A stretch of DNA of 64,000 nucleotides from Oleiharenicola sp. (GTDB lineage: Bacteria; Verrucomicrobiota; Verrucomicrobiia; Opitutales; Opitutaceae). This document shows positions 16,930-24,800 of the stretch, piece by piece. Every line of letters starts with the position of its first letter. Positions within the stretch are counted from its first letter, which is position 1. Both the position numbers and the translations under genes were made by a program. The notes below the pieces were generated by a model. That model was not told the DNA's origin, made no database searches, and was given only the letters and a program-made list of their open reading frames with translations. Location of the stretch: the NCBI GenBank assembly GCA_025363455.1, contig JANYDW010000052.1, forward strand, positions 1-64,000, in the 5' to 3' direction.

Positions 16930-17459
16930 TCACACGCCCAAAATCATTGAAGGACGTAGCCGAGCAGTCCGCCTCGCTCAGCGAGTTCGGCCTGAACCTG
17001 CGCGACTGGCTGCACGAGCTGCGCCGCGCATCTTCGCGCACCCAAGCCGCGGCCACCATTGTCGACGAACCGCCCCGGCTACGGGAGAAATTTCCGCAAG
17101 GCTACGTCGCCGATGCCTGGCTGGGGGCCTATGCGGAGCACTTGGCGCGGAAGGTTGATCGCACGGCGCCGGCATGGGCTTTCGCGCCCGAGCGCGTTGC
17201 GACCGACCCCGTTTTTGACGAGGGCTCCGATAGTCCGACCTTGCGCGCGCTGGCGCTGGCCCATGCTCCCGCAGCCTTCAAGCGCCGGAATATCTTCACA
17301 CCTTATGTGGATCTCCCGCTACGGTTGCGCGCCGGAAGGCCCACAAAATCGCTCGAAGAGAAGCGCAAAAATAACGCCGAGCGCCAGCGCCGCTTCCGGA
17401 AAGCGCGACTCGAAGAGCTGGCAACGCTGCGAAGACTGGCACGCAAGCACTCCAAATGA
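16926..17459 (+). CDS. Hypothetical partner protein with basic C-terminal tail
   Basis: 177 aa, start overlaps the upstream stop as ATGA, so translation is coupled. No family recognised. Residues ~1-60 look helical (LSEFGLNLRDWLHELRRASS), ~75-140 are mixed, and the tail AGRPTKSLEEKRKNNAERQR then RRFRKARLEELATL is strongly basic and probably a long helix. GRP before the basic stretch recalls an AT-hook. I infer DNA or RNA binding and a partner or antitoxin role for the nucleotidyltransferase-fold protein upstream. It could instead be an unrelated co-transcribed gene. Confidence 0.7.
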   Translation: MITRPKSLKDVAEQSASLSEFGLNLRDWLHELRRASSRTQAAATIVDEPPRLREKFPQGYVADAWLGAYAEHLARKVDRTAPAWAFAPERVATDPVFDEGSDSPTLRALALAHAPAAFKRRNIFTPYVDLPLRLRAGRPTKSLEEKRKNNAERQRRFRKARLEELATLRRLARKHSK

Positions 17460-17559
17460 AGCGGATGATGGGAGAGTCATTCCCCGTAACGCCCAATTCT
17501 TCCGGAGTGGAAAATCTGGTGTCAGTTTTGGTGTCCGGTCCGTCTCGAGATTTCGGGCC

Positions 17560-17591
17560 GCCTTCGTCCCGCGCCTGCGGGACTACGGCGT
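17560..17591. repeat. CGCCTTCGTCC hairpin repeat, copy 1
   Basis: CGCCTTCGTCCCGC / GCGGGACTACGGCG forms a hairpin with the same layout as 55527-55556. It lies in the 260-nt gap between the hypothetical partner gene and tRNA-Cys. Confidence 0.6.
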
Positions 17592-17688
17592 GGCATTTAT
17601 CGGCTTCCGATAAGTGGCCTGCCAGCCGTAGCCACGTGAGTTTCGCATCGGGTGTGAAACGCCGTCCGTCGCCAAGCCTATGGACGGC

Positions 17689-17720
17689 AGCCTTCGCTCT
17701 CGCTTCGCTCGGCGAAGGCT
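17689..17720 (-). terminator. Hairpin at the 3' end of tRNA-Cys
   Basis: AGCCTTCGC and GCGAAGGCT form a perfect 9-bp stem directly past the tRNA 3' end on the minus strand. A further pair GCCGTCC / GGACGGC (17661-17688) follows. No T-run is seen, so this may act as a processing or stabilising hairpin rather than a terminator. Confidence 0.5.
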
Positions 17721-17794
17721 GGAGGTGCGGGGCGGAATCGAACCGCCGAATAGAGCTTTTGCAGAGCTCGGCCTTACCACTTGGCTACCGCACC
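17720..17794 (-). tRNA. tRNA-Cys (GCA)
   Basis: Read on the minus strand: acceptor GGTGCGG pairs with CCGCACC, then T and an encoded CCA. D-arm GCCAAGTGGTAAGGC, anticodon stem GAGCT/AGCTC with loop CTGCAAA giving anticodon GCA, and T-arm GGCGG TTCGATT CCGCC. All stems pair. 75 nt. Confidence 0.97.
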
Positions 17795-17884
17795 GGACCA
17801 AAACGAGCGCGCAACTTGGGTCAATTTCCGGGCTTCCGCAAGAACTGAAATCATGCGCAAAACCAGGAGGATTTCCCTGAGCAA

Positions 17885-18068
17885 TTGGCCACAAAAAGCA
17901 CAAAACACGCAAAAAAGAATGCCCCGCTGCCTCCATCTTCACTCCATTCCGCCGTGTTTCCGCCGCTCGATGGCGCGTCCTCGGCGCATGGCGGAATGGC
18001 GGTAAGTAGAACCCGCTTTCGGTTCATTCCGTCTCTGGTTTTGCGTTTTTTGTGATTTTTGTGGCCAA
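17885..18068. repeat. Compound palindrome with GTG-word arms ahead of parA
   Basis: Left arm TTGGCCACAAAAAGCACAAA + ACACGCAAAAAA, right arm TTTTGCGTTTTTTGTG + ATTTTTGTGGCCAA (18039-18068). Inside, ATTCCGCCGTGTTTCCGCC meets GGCGGAATGGCGG as a second inverted pair. The element ends 75 nt before the parA ATG. Together with the tRNA it accounts for most of the 17460-18143 gap. Confidence 0.75.
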
Positions 18069-18143
18069 CCTCCGGTGGTTCGATTCCCGGCGGGTGGCTA
18101 CTTCGCGCTAGACTCCCCCGCTTCCTTTCCGGTTAATCGCCCC

Positions 18144-18932
18144 ATGGCCTGCACCGTTTTCACCATCGCCAACCAGAAGGGCGGCGTCGGCAAGACCACC
18201 ACGGCGGTCAACCTCGCCGCCGCCCTCGCCGAACGCAAGGTCCACACCCTCGTCGTCGACCTTGACCCGCAAGCCAACGCCACCAGCGCGCTGGGCGTCG
18301 AGAAGTTCGAGGGCAAGAGTCTTTACGGCCCCCTCCGCGGCGAAGGCAGCGCGTTCGAGATGCTGACCCCCACCGCCTGGCCGCACCTCGCGCTCATCCC
18401 CTCCGAGGTCGACCTCGCCGCCATCGAGATCGAGCTGGCCCAGCAGCCCAATTACCTCATGCGCCTGCGCTCGGTGCTCGAACCACTCCGCAGCTCCGGC
18501 GGCTATCGCGCCATCATCATTGATTGCCCGCCCGCCCTGGGCATGCTCTCGATGAATTCCCTCGCCGCCGCCGATCACCTGCTCATCGCGCTGCAATGCG
18601 AATACATGGCCCTCGAGGGCCTTGGCCAGATTCTCAAGGTCGTCGAGCGCCTCAAGAGCGCCGGCGTCAACCCCACCCTCGATGTCGGCGGCATCATCAT
18701 GACGATGTACGACAGCCGCACCAACCTCTCGAAGCAGGTCGTGGACGAGGTCCGGCAGCATCTGTCGAACAAGATTTTCGACACTCTCATCCCCCGCACC
18801 GTCCGGCTCAGTGAGGCGCCCAGCTTCGGCAAACCGATCTTCGCCTACGATCCGCAGGGTCCCGGCGCCATCGCCTACAAGGCCCTCGGCAAGGAAGTCG
18901 CCGAGCGCTTCGGTTTGAAGGGTTCAGATTGA
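18144..18932 (+). CDS. parA: ParA/Soj-type chromosome partition ATPase
   Basis: 262 aa from ATG MACTVFTIANQKGGVGKTTT, the deviant Walker A box at the N-terminus with no HTH before it, as in chromosomal Soj/ParA. Further marks are VVDLDPQANATSAL and IIIDCPPALGMLSMN. Works with ParB at parS to segregate origins. Unusually, the next gene is not parB but an ABC-2 permease, so ParB, if present, is encoded elsewhere. Frames upstream of this ATG are not ParA-like, which fixes the start. A palindrome begins at the stop codon. Confidence 0.92.
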   Translation: MACTVFTIANQKGGVGKTTTAVNLAAALAERKVHTLVVDLDPQANATSALGVEKFEGKSLYGPLRGEGSAFEMLTPTAWPHLALIPSEVDLAAIEIELAQQPNYLMRLRSVLEPLRSSGGYRAIIIDCPPALGMLSMNSLAAADHLLIALQCEYMALEGLGQILKVVERLKSAGVNPTLDVGGIIMTMYDSRTNLSKQVVDEVRQHLSNKIFDTLIPRTVRLSEAPSFGKPIFAYDPQGPGAIAYKALGKEVAERFGLKGSD

Positions 18933-19002
18933 TGGAGGGCCCCGCATCCCTGCGGGCCGTGGCGCGTTCTCGAACCGGCTCGCAGGGACGCGAGCCCTCC
19001 AC
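18932..19002. repeat. Palindrome at the parA stop codon
   Basis: ATGGAGGGCCCCGCATCCCT and AGGGACGCGAGCCCTCCA are inverted, with inner GCGGGCC / GGCTCGC. It starts at the last base of parA's stop and may form its mRNA 3' end. Confidence 0.7.
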
Positions 19003-19028
19003 CTGACAGCCTGCTTGCGATTTTCCCG

Positions 19029-19052
19029 TCTGTCCTCTGACTTCTGTCCTCT
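19029..19052 (+). repeat. TCTGTCCTCTGAC word repeat abutting a start codon
   Basis: GTCTGTCCTCTGACTTCTGT followed by CCTCTG, ending 3 nt before the ATG at 19056. The same words precede tdh (55701-55737) and thrC (33036-33070, minus strand). Confidence 0.65.
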
Positions 19053-19055
19053 GCT

Positions 19056-19868
19056 ATGCTCTCCACCCTGAACAAATACCGCGCCGTCTTCTCCGTCGGG
19101 CTGCAGAGCAACCTGGTCTACCGGATGAACTTCGCCATTCGCGGTTTCTTTTCGTTCTTCCACCTGATCGTGGTGTTCATCCTCTGGACCGCCGCGTACA
19201 CGGGCAGCAAGGCCATCGGCGGCTTCAGCTTCGCCCAGACCTTCACCTACTTCGTGGCGCTCATCGTCGTGCAGTTCATGATCGGCGCGTTCAACGAGGA
19301 CTACCAGATCAGCGAGGACATTCGCAATGGCCTGATCAACCAGTTCCTGCTCAAGCCGGTCAACTACTTCGCCTACCGCTTCAGCATCTACCTGTCGGCC
19401 CGGCTTGTCACCGGCCTGCTCATCCTGCTGCCGGTGCTCCTCAGTTATCCTTTGCTCAAGGACTACCTCGTGCTGCCCACGGACCTCTGGCGCCTCACCC
19501 TCGGCCTGCCCGCCCTGGCCATGTCAGCGCTCATCCAGTTTGGCATCGCCTACTGTTTCGGCTTGATGAGCTTCTGGTTCCTCGAGATCCAGGGCCTCGT
19601 GATCCTCTCGATGGCCCTTGAGTCGGTGCTCGGCGGACAGATCTTCCCGCTCGACCTGATGCCCGAGTGGCTCTTCCGCATCTCGCAATACCTGCCGTAT
19701 TACTACCAGATGTATTTCCCCGTCGCGATCTTCACCGGTCGCATCAACGACCCGACCCTGGTGCTCAACGGCCTCCTGATCCAAGCCTGCTGGGTCCTGG
19801 TGATCATGGCCCTCGGCCAGGTCCTCTGGCGCCGCGGACTGAGGCTGCATACTGCAGTCGGCGGCTGA
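19056..19868 (+). CDS. ABC-2 family transporter permease
   Basis: 270 aa with about six membrane helices. The layout with FNEDYQISEDIRNGLINQFL after TM2, and LGGQIFPLDLMPEWLF then YLPYYYQMYFPVAIFTG near the end, matches the ABC-2-type permeases of the COG4587/COG3694 kind. These normally form a heterodimer with a second such permease and an ATPase of the COG4586 type. The partner permease lies 100 nt downstream; no ATPase gene is adjacent. Inner-membrane exporter of unknown substrate. Confidence 0.85.
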   Translation: MLSTLNKYRAVFSVGLQSNLVYRMNFAIRGFFSFFHLIVVFILWTAAYTGSKAIGGFSFAQTFTYFVALIVVQFMIGAFNEDYQISEDIRNGLINQFLLKPVNYFAYRFSIYLSARLVTGLLILLPVLLSYPLLKDYLVLPTDLWRLTLGLPALAMSALIQFGIAYCFGLMSFWFLEIQGLVILSMALESVLGGQIFPLDLMPEWLFRISQYLPYYYQMYFPVAIFTGRINDPTLVLNGLLIQACWVLVIMALGQVLWRRGLRLHTAVGG

Positions 19869-19870
19869 AT

Positions 19871-19968
19871 CAAATTAAGAATTAGGAATTATGAAGTAAG
19901 AAAATCCCCGAAACCCGCACCTTCGCTGCCTCCGCCTTCTTCCTTCTTAATTCATCCTTCTTCCTTCG
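19871..19968. repeat. TTAAGAATT-word inverted repeat between the permease genes
   Basis: Left arm CAAATTAAGAATTAGGAATT + ATGAAGTAAGAAAA, right arm TTCTTCCTTCTTAATTC + ATCCTTCTTCCTTCG (19938-19968), loosely inverted and made of 7-8-nt words. The right arm touches the ATG of the second permease at 19969. The sequence is very AT-rich for this region. Confidence 0.65.
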
Positions 19969-20757
19969 ATGAACCACTACTTCCGCCTCTGGCTCACCTC
20001 CGCCCGCTATTCCATCATGCGGGCACTGATGTTCCGCGGGGATTTCTTCATCTGGGCGCTGGTCGAGCTGTTCTGGATGTCGGTCAACCTGCTGATGATC
20101 TCCGTCATCTACGACCACACCAAGCTGGTCGCCGGGTGGAGCAAATACGAGATGATGCTTCTCGTCGGCACCTCCATGCTGATCCAACGCTTCCTGATGG
20201 GATTTTTCTGGAGCAGCATCTTCGAGATGGGCCGCAACATCCGCAGCGGCCACTTCGACTTCTTCCTCGCCCAGCCCGGCAACGTCATGTTCATGGCCAC
20301 GACCCGGAAGATCGATCCCGACAGCCTGATCAACTCCGCCGTCGCCATGGCGGTCGTCATCTACTCAGTGCGCCAGCTTGGCCTGCATCCGAGCACCGCT
20401 GATCTCGCGCTCTATGTGCTGCTGGTGGCCTGCGGCGTCGTCATTCACTACAGCATGCTGGTGCTGTGCATCACGCCGGCCTTCTGGATCACGAGCGCAC
20501 AGGGCATCGAGGGCAGCTATTTCACGCTCAGCGAATTCTCCCGGCTGCCCCGCCAGGCCTTCCACGGCCTGGCCAACATTGCCTTTGTCTGGGTCCTGCC
20601 GGTCGTCGTCGTGAGCAATGCCCCGGCCAGCACTCTCCTTCATGGCTTTGACCTCAAGGTCGTCGGCTGGCTGCTGGTCATCACCGTGGTGTGGTTCAGC
20701 CTCGCCGTGATCCTCTTTCACCGCGGCCTGCGGCGCTATTCGAGCGCATCCAGCTGA
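19969..20757 (+). CDS. ABC-2 family transporter permease, second subunit
   Basis: 262 aa, about six helices. MNHYFRLWLTSARYSIMRAL, FRGDFFIWALVELFWM and a loop with GRNIRSGHFDFFLAQPGN fit the ABC-2 permease group (Pfam ABC2_membrane_6) and parallel the gene before it. The two probably form the membrane core of one exporter. The usual third gene, the ATPase, is missing on both sides. The start directly follows an AT-rich inverted repeat, leaving no obvious Shine-Dalgarno. Confidence 0.85.
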   Translation: MNHYFRLWLTSARYSIMRALMFRGDFFIWALVELFWMSVNLLMISVIYDHTKLVAGWSKYEMMLLVGTSMLIQRFLMGFFWSSIFEMGRNIRSGHFDFFLAQPGNVMFMATTRKIDPDSLINSAVAMAVVIYSVRQLGLHPSTADLALYVLLVACGVVIHYSMLVLCITPAFWITSAQGIEGSYFTLSEFSRLPRQAFHGLANIAFVWVLPVVVVSNAPASTLLHGFDLKVVGWLLVITVVWFSLAVILFHRGLRRYSSASS

Positions 20758-20773
20758 ACTTCGTTCAGTAAAT

Positions 20774-20955
20774 GCCAAAGGCCAAACTCCAAATGCCAAA
20801 CATACGCCTCCGTCATTCTGATCCCGCAGCCGCGGGAGAAGCATCCACGAACAAGTTGCCCGGTCCGACTGCGTGGATCCTTCGTTCCACTCAGGATGAC
20901 TATCAGTTATTTGCTGAAGCTCAGGGTGTGATTTATTTGGCCATTGGCCTTTGGC
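20774..20955. repeat. Compound palindrome ahead of rnc (TTTGGC-word arms around CATCCTGAGC type)
   Basis: Outer words GCCAAAGGCC + AAACTCCAAATGCCAAA on the left, and ATTTGGCCATTGGCCTTTGG to the right; GCCAAAGGCC and GGCCTTTGGC are perfect inverted copies. Inside, 20811-20900 carries CGTCATTCTGATCCCGC and GGATCC ... CTCAGGATGAC arms, the same inner family as 4419-4501. The right arm ends about 10 nt before the rnc ATG. Confidence 0.8.
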
Positions 20956-20970
20956 GTTTGTGATCTGGCC

Positions 20971-21678
20971 ATGCCCTCACACCTCAATAAAATTGCCGAA
21001 TTGGAAAAACGCCTGGGCTACGCGTTTCGCCAGCCGGCCCTCCTCGCCGAGGCCCTGACGCACGGCTCCTACCTGCAGGACGATCCCGCCGCTGCACCGC
21101 ACAACCAACGCCTGGAATTTCTCGGCGACTCTGTGCTGCAGTTCATCCTGACCGACGCGCTCTACCGCGACTATCCGGCCGAGCGCGAGGGTGTGCTCAG
21201 CCGCCGCCGGGCTGTGCTGTCGAAAGGCGAGTTCCTGACCAGGATGGCCCGCGACCTCGGCCTCGACGCCAGCCTGCGGCTGAGCAAGAGCGAGGAAGAT
21301 GCCGGCGGCCGCAACCGCGCCTCGATTCTGGAAGACTCCTTCGAAGCGCTGGTCGGAGCCATCTATCTCGACAGCGATCTCGCCACCACGCAGGCGCTGG
21401 TGCTTGGTTGGTATGGCCCGCTGGGCGAGCGGCTCCTGGTCTCGGAGGACGCCGAGAATCCCAAGGGTAGCCTGCAGGAGCTGGTGCAGCCGGAACACGG
21501 CAACGTTGCTCTACGCTACGAGGTCACCACCACCAGCGGACCTAAACATGCCCGCATCTTCGAGGTCGATGTATTCCTCAACGATAAGAAGCTCGGCACC
21601 GGTTCCGGTCCATCGAAGAAAGTGGCCGAGGAAGCCGCCGCGCGAGTGGCGCTGGCGGTGTTGCGCTCGGAAAAGTAG
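20971..21678 (+). CDS. rnc: Ribonuclease III
   Basis: 235 aa from ATG MPSHLNKIAE. Residues ~5-150 are the endonuclease domain: the signature NQRLEFLGDSVL, and EDSFEALVGAIYLD with the second acidic cluster. Residues ~160-235 are a double-stranded RNA-binding domain ending GPSKKVAEEAAARVALAVL. Cuts dsRNA in rRNA precursors and mRNAs. Its stop codon is also the first bases of a family A palindrome. Confidence 0.95.
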   Translation: MPSHLNKIAELEKRLGYAFRQPALLAEALTHGSYLQDDPAAAPHNQRLEFLGDSVLQFILTDALYRDYPAEREGVLSRRRAVLSKGEFLTRMARDLGLDASLRLSKSEEDAGGRNRASILEDSFEALVGAIYLDSDLATTQALVLGWYGPLGERLLVSEDAENPKGSLQELVQPEHGNVALRYEVTTTSGPKHARIFEVDVFLNDKKLGTGSGPSKKVAEEAAARVALAVLRSEK

Positions 21679-21749
21679 GTCGAGCGCGGCCTCCGGACGC
21701 GCCCTTCGCTACGGGAATCCAACAACGCGTCCGGAGGCCGCGTTCCACC
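21678..21749. repeat. Palindromic repeat family A, copy at the rnc stop
   Basis: Arms GGTCGAGCGCGGCCTCCGG and CCGGAGGCCGCGTTCCACC, loop ~25 nt. The first G is the last base of the rnc TAG. Same family as the copy inside rsmB. Located between rnc and mfd. Confidence 0.85.
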
Positions 21750-21833
21750 TGTAGCCAATCGTCAACTTGAATTGCGCTGGCGCTGCCGGGTAATCTGGCA
21801 ATCGTTCCGTCTTTCCGCGTTTCCGCGATAGAT

Positions 21834-24800
21834 TTGTCAGAAGAAACTTCCGTTCCGCGTGTCAGGATCACCGGAGTTTGTCCGGCAGCGCACCCCCATG
21901 CCCTGACGGAACTGGTTCGGACACACCCCGCCCCGGTCTGGCTCGTGCTCCACGAGGACGCCACCCAGGCCGATTCAATCGCCGAGGACCTCGCCCTGTT
22001 TCACTCCGCCAGTGGCAACCCGGTCGCACTGGAAATTCTTTCCTTCCCCGAGGCTCGGGTCGAAAACCGCGAGCTTCGCGAGACCTTCAACCATGCCAGC
22101 GACCGCCTGGCCGTGCTCTCGCGCCTTCGCGCCGTTCCCCCTGGCTCTCAGCTCTCAACTCTTGCCCCGCAGAATCGCGATCCCGCGGCCGCGGGACGCG
22201 CGAGTTCTGCGGAAGCATCCCGGGCGGCAAGCATGCCGCAACGGGACAGCTCTCAGCTAGTGATCCTGGCTACGCCAGGATCACTTCTTCAGCCCGTGCC
22301 GGCACCGGCTGACTTCGCCTCGCGCGAGACCGGGCTGCGACGAGGCGAGACGCGCCCGTTCAAGGCCCTCCTCGAATTGCTGCACACTTACGACTATGAC
22401 AGCGAGGCCGTGTGCGAGTCGCCCGGCCAATACGCCGTGCGCGGCGGCATTGTAGACGTCTATCCCATCACGGCCCACCAACCCTACCGGCTGGATTTCT
22501 TCGGCGACACGCTCGAGGACATCCGGACGCTTGACCCTGTCACCCAGCGCTCAGGTGAATCCGTGGCGGAAGTCATGCTCACGGCCGCGCCGCGCGATCA
22601 CACCCACGTGCCCACCGGCAGCCTGCTGGACTACCTGAATCCGGCCACGCATGCCGTTTTGCTGGAGCCCAAGGCACTGGAGGAAGTGTTTGATTTGCAG
22701 GAAGCAGGAAGTCCGCCGCAACCGCCGGGCCGGCCGCAACCCATTCCCGGCGGGCCCAGCGGTCCCGCCCTACCCCAATTCCTGTCCGAGCTGGCCAAAT
22801 CCTGCGCCGGCCTGTTCGGGCTCGGCGATCTCGACCTTGCCAGTGACCTCTTCGACCACGCGACGAGCGAAGAAACCTGGGACACCGAATCGCTGGCGCA
22901 TCACCGCTCTTATCCCCAGGAGAGGCTCATCGCGCACGAACGCCTCCAGGCCGAGGATGAGGCCCGGCGCCAGTTCCTCGAGAAAGTCGCCACGTGGCAG
23001 CGAGAGGGCTACGCCGTCGATTTCGTAATTTCAAAGGAAGGTGAGGAGCAGCGGGTCCGCGAGCTGCTGGCCGAGGACAAGGCCCTGAAGAAGCTCACGC
23101 CCCGCTTTCTGCGCGGCACGCTGAGCGAGGGATTCAGAGTGACATATCGCACAGGTAGGGCGCGGACTCCGCTCCGCGCCGATGAGGACACGGCGGCGAA
23201 GGGACTCGCCGCCCTACCTTCCCTACCCAAGGGCTTGGTCGTCGTCTCCGAAACCGAAATCTTCGGCCGACGGCGTATCCGGCGGTCCGCCCCGAAGCGC
23301 GCCATCGCCGTCCAATCCGCGGTGGATCAGCTGCTCGACTTCTCCGAGCTGGTCGAGGGCGACTTCGTCGTCCACCTCCAGCACGGCATCGCCCAATACC
23401 GCGGGCTGACCAAGCTCGAGACGCAGGACGGCGTGCGCGAGGTCATCTCGCTGGAGTTCGACGACAAGGTCACGCTCCACGTGCCGCTCCAGGAGTCGCA
23501 TCTGATCAGCCGTTACGTCGGCCTCTCCAAGGCCAAGCCCCAGCTCGGCCGCGTCGGGTCGGGCCGCTGGGAAAAGGCCCGGCAGGCCGCCGAGCGTTCG
23601 ACGCTCGATTTCGCCGCCGAGTTGTTGGCGATCCAGGCCAAGCGCGAGGCCCAACCCGGTCACGCCTTCGCCGAGGACACGGTGTGGCAGCGGGAGTTTG
23701 AGGCGGCCTTTCCCTTCACGGAGACGCCCGACCAGTTGAAGGCCATCGTCGATGCCAAAGCCGACATGGAACGCACGCGGCCGATGGACCGGTTGTTGTG
23801 CGGTGATGTTGGCTTTGGCAAGACCGAGGTGGCGATCCGCGCCGCGTTCAAGGCCGTCATGGGCGGCCGACAGGTCGCGGTGATGGTGCCGACCACCGTG
23901 TTGGCGCAGCAGCACCTGAACACCTTCCGCGAGCGCATGGCCGGCTACCCGGTCGCCATCGAGATGCTCAGCCGCTTCCGCACCCGCAAGGAGCAGGCTG
24001 GCATCCTGACAGCCCTGGCCGAGGGCAAGATCGACATCATCATCGGCACGCACCGGCTCATACAGGACGACGTGAAGTTCCGCGAAATCGGCCTCGTGGT
24101 CGTCGACGAGGAGCAGCGCTTCGGCGTCAAGCACAAGGAGGTCTTCAAGCGCTGGCGGGCTCACGTGGACATGCTCTCGATGAGCGCCACGCCCATCCCG
24201 CGCACCCTCTACCTCGCCCTCACCGGCGCGCGCGACCTCAGCACGATCGAGACCGCCCCGGTCAACCGTCTCCCGATCCAGACCATCGTCAAAAGCTACG
24301 ACGAGAAGCTGGTCGTCGAGGCGATCCAGCACGAGATCCGGCGCGGCGGCCAGGTGTTCTACCTGCACAACCGGGTCATGACGATCGACCATGTCGCCGG
24401 CCGCCTGCGCCAGTTGCTGCCGGACCTGACCATCGGCGTCGGCCACGGCAAGATGGGCGCGGACGGGCTGGAGCGAATGATGACGGATTTTGTGGCGGGC
24501 AAATACCAGGTGCTCGTCTGCACCACCATCATTGAGAGCGGCCTGGACATTCCGAACTGCAACACGCTCATTATCGAGGGAGCGGACCGTTTCGGCTTGT
24601 CCCAGCTCTACCAGCTGCGGGGACGCGTCGGCCGGTTCAAACATCAGGCCTATGCTTACCTGCTGTTGCACCGGCACGCGCGGGTGCTCGACCTCGCCCG
24701 GCAACGTTTGACTGCCATCCGCCAGCACAACCAGCTCGGCGCAGGTTTCCGCATCGCCATGCGCGACCTCGAGCTGCGCGGCGCCGGCAACCTCCTTGGC

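Noticed and set aside
14392-17794. Genomic island integrated at the 3' end of tRNA-Cys
   Set aside because: The accessory genes lie on the correct side of the tRNA, but I found no integrase and no second copy of the tRNA 3' end in the region.
18074-18094. tRNA T-arm-like sequence GGTTCGATTCCCGGC ahead of parA
   Set aside because: No matching acceptor, anticodon or D-arm sequence lies upstream, so no tRNA can be folded.
22700-22770. Third palindromic insertion in mfd (Pro/Gly-rich segment SPPQPPGRPQPIPGG)
   Set aside because: Suspicious composition, but I could not match it to any repeat arm elsewhere in the window.
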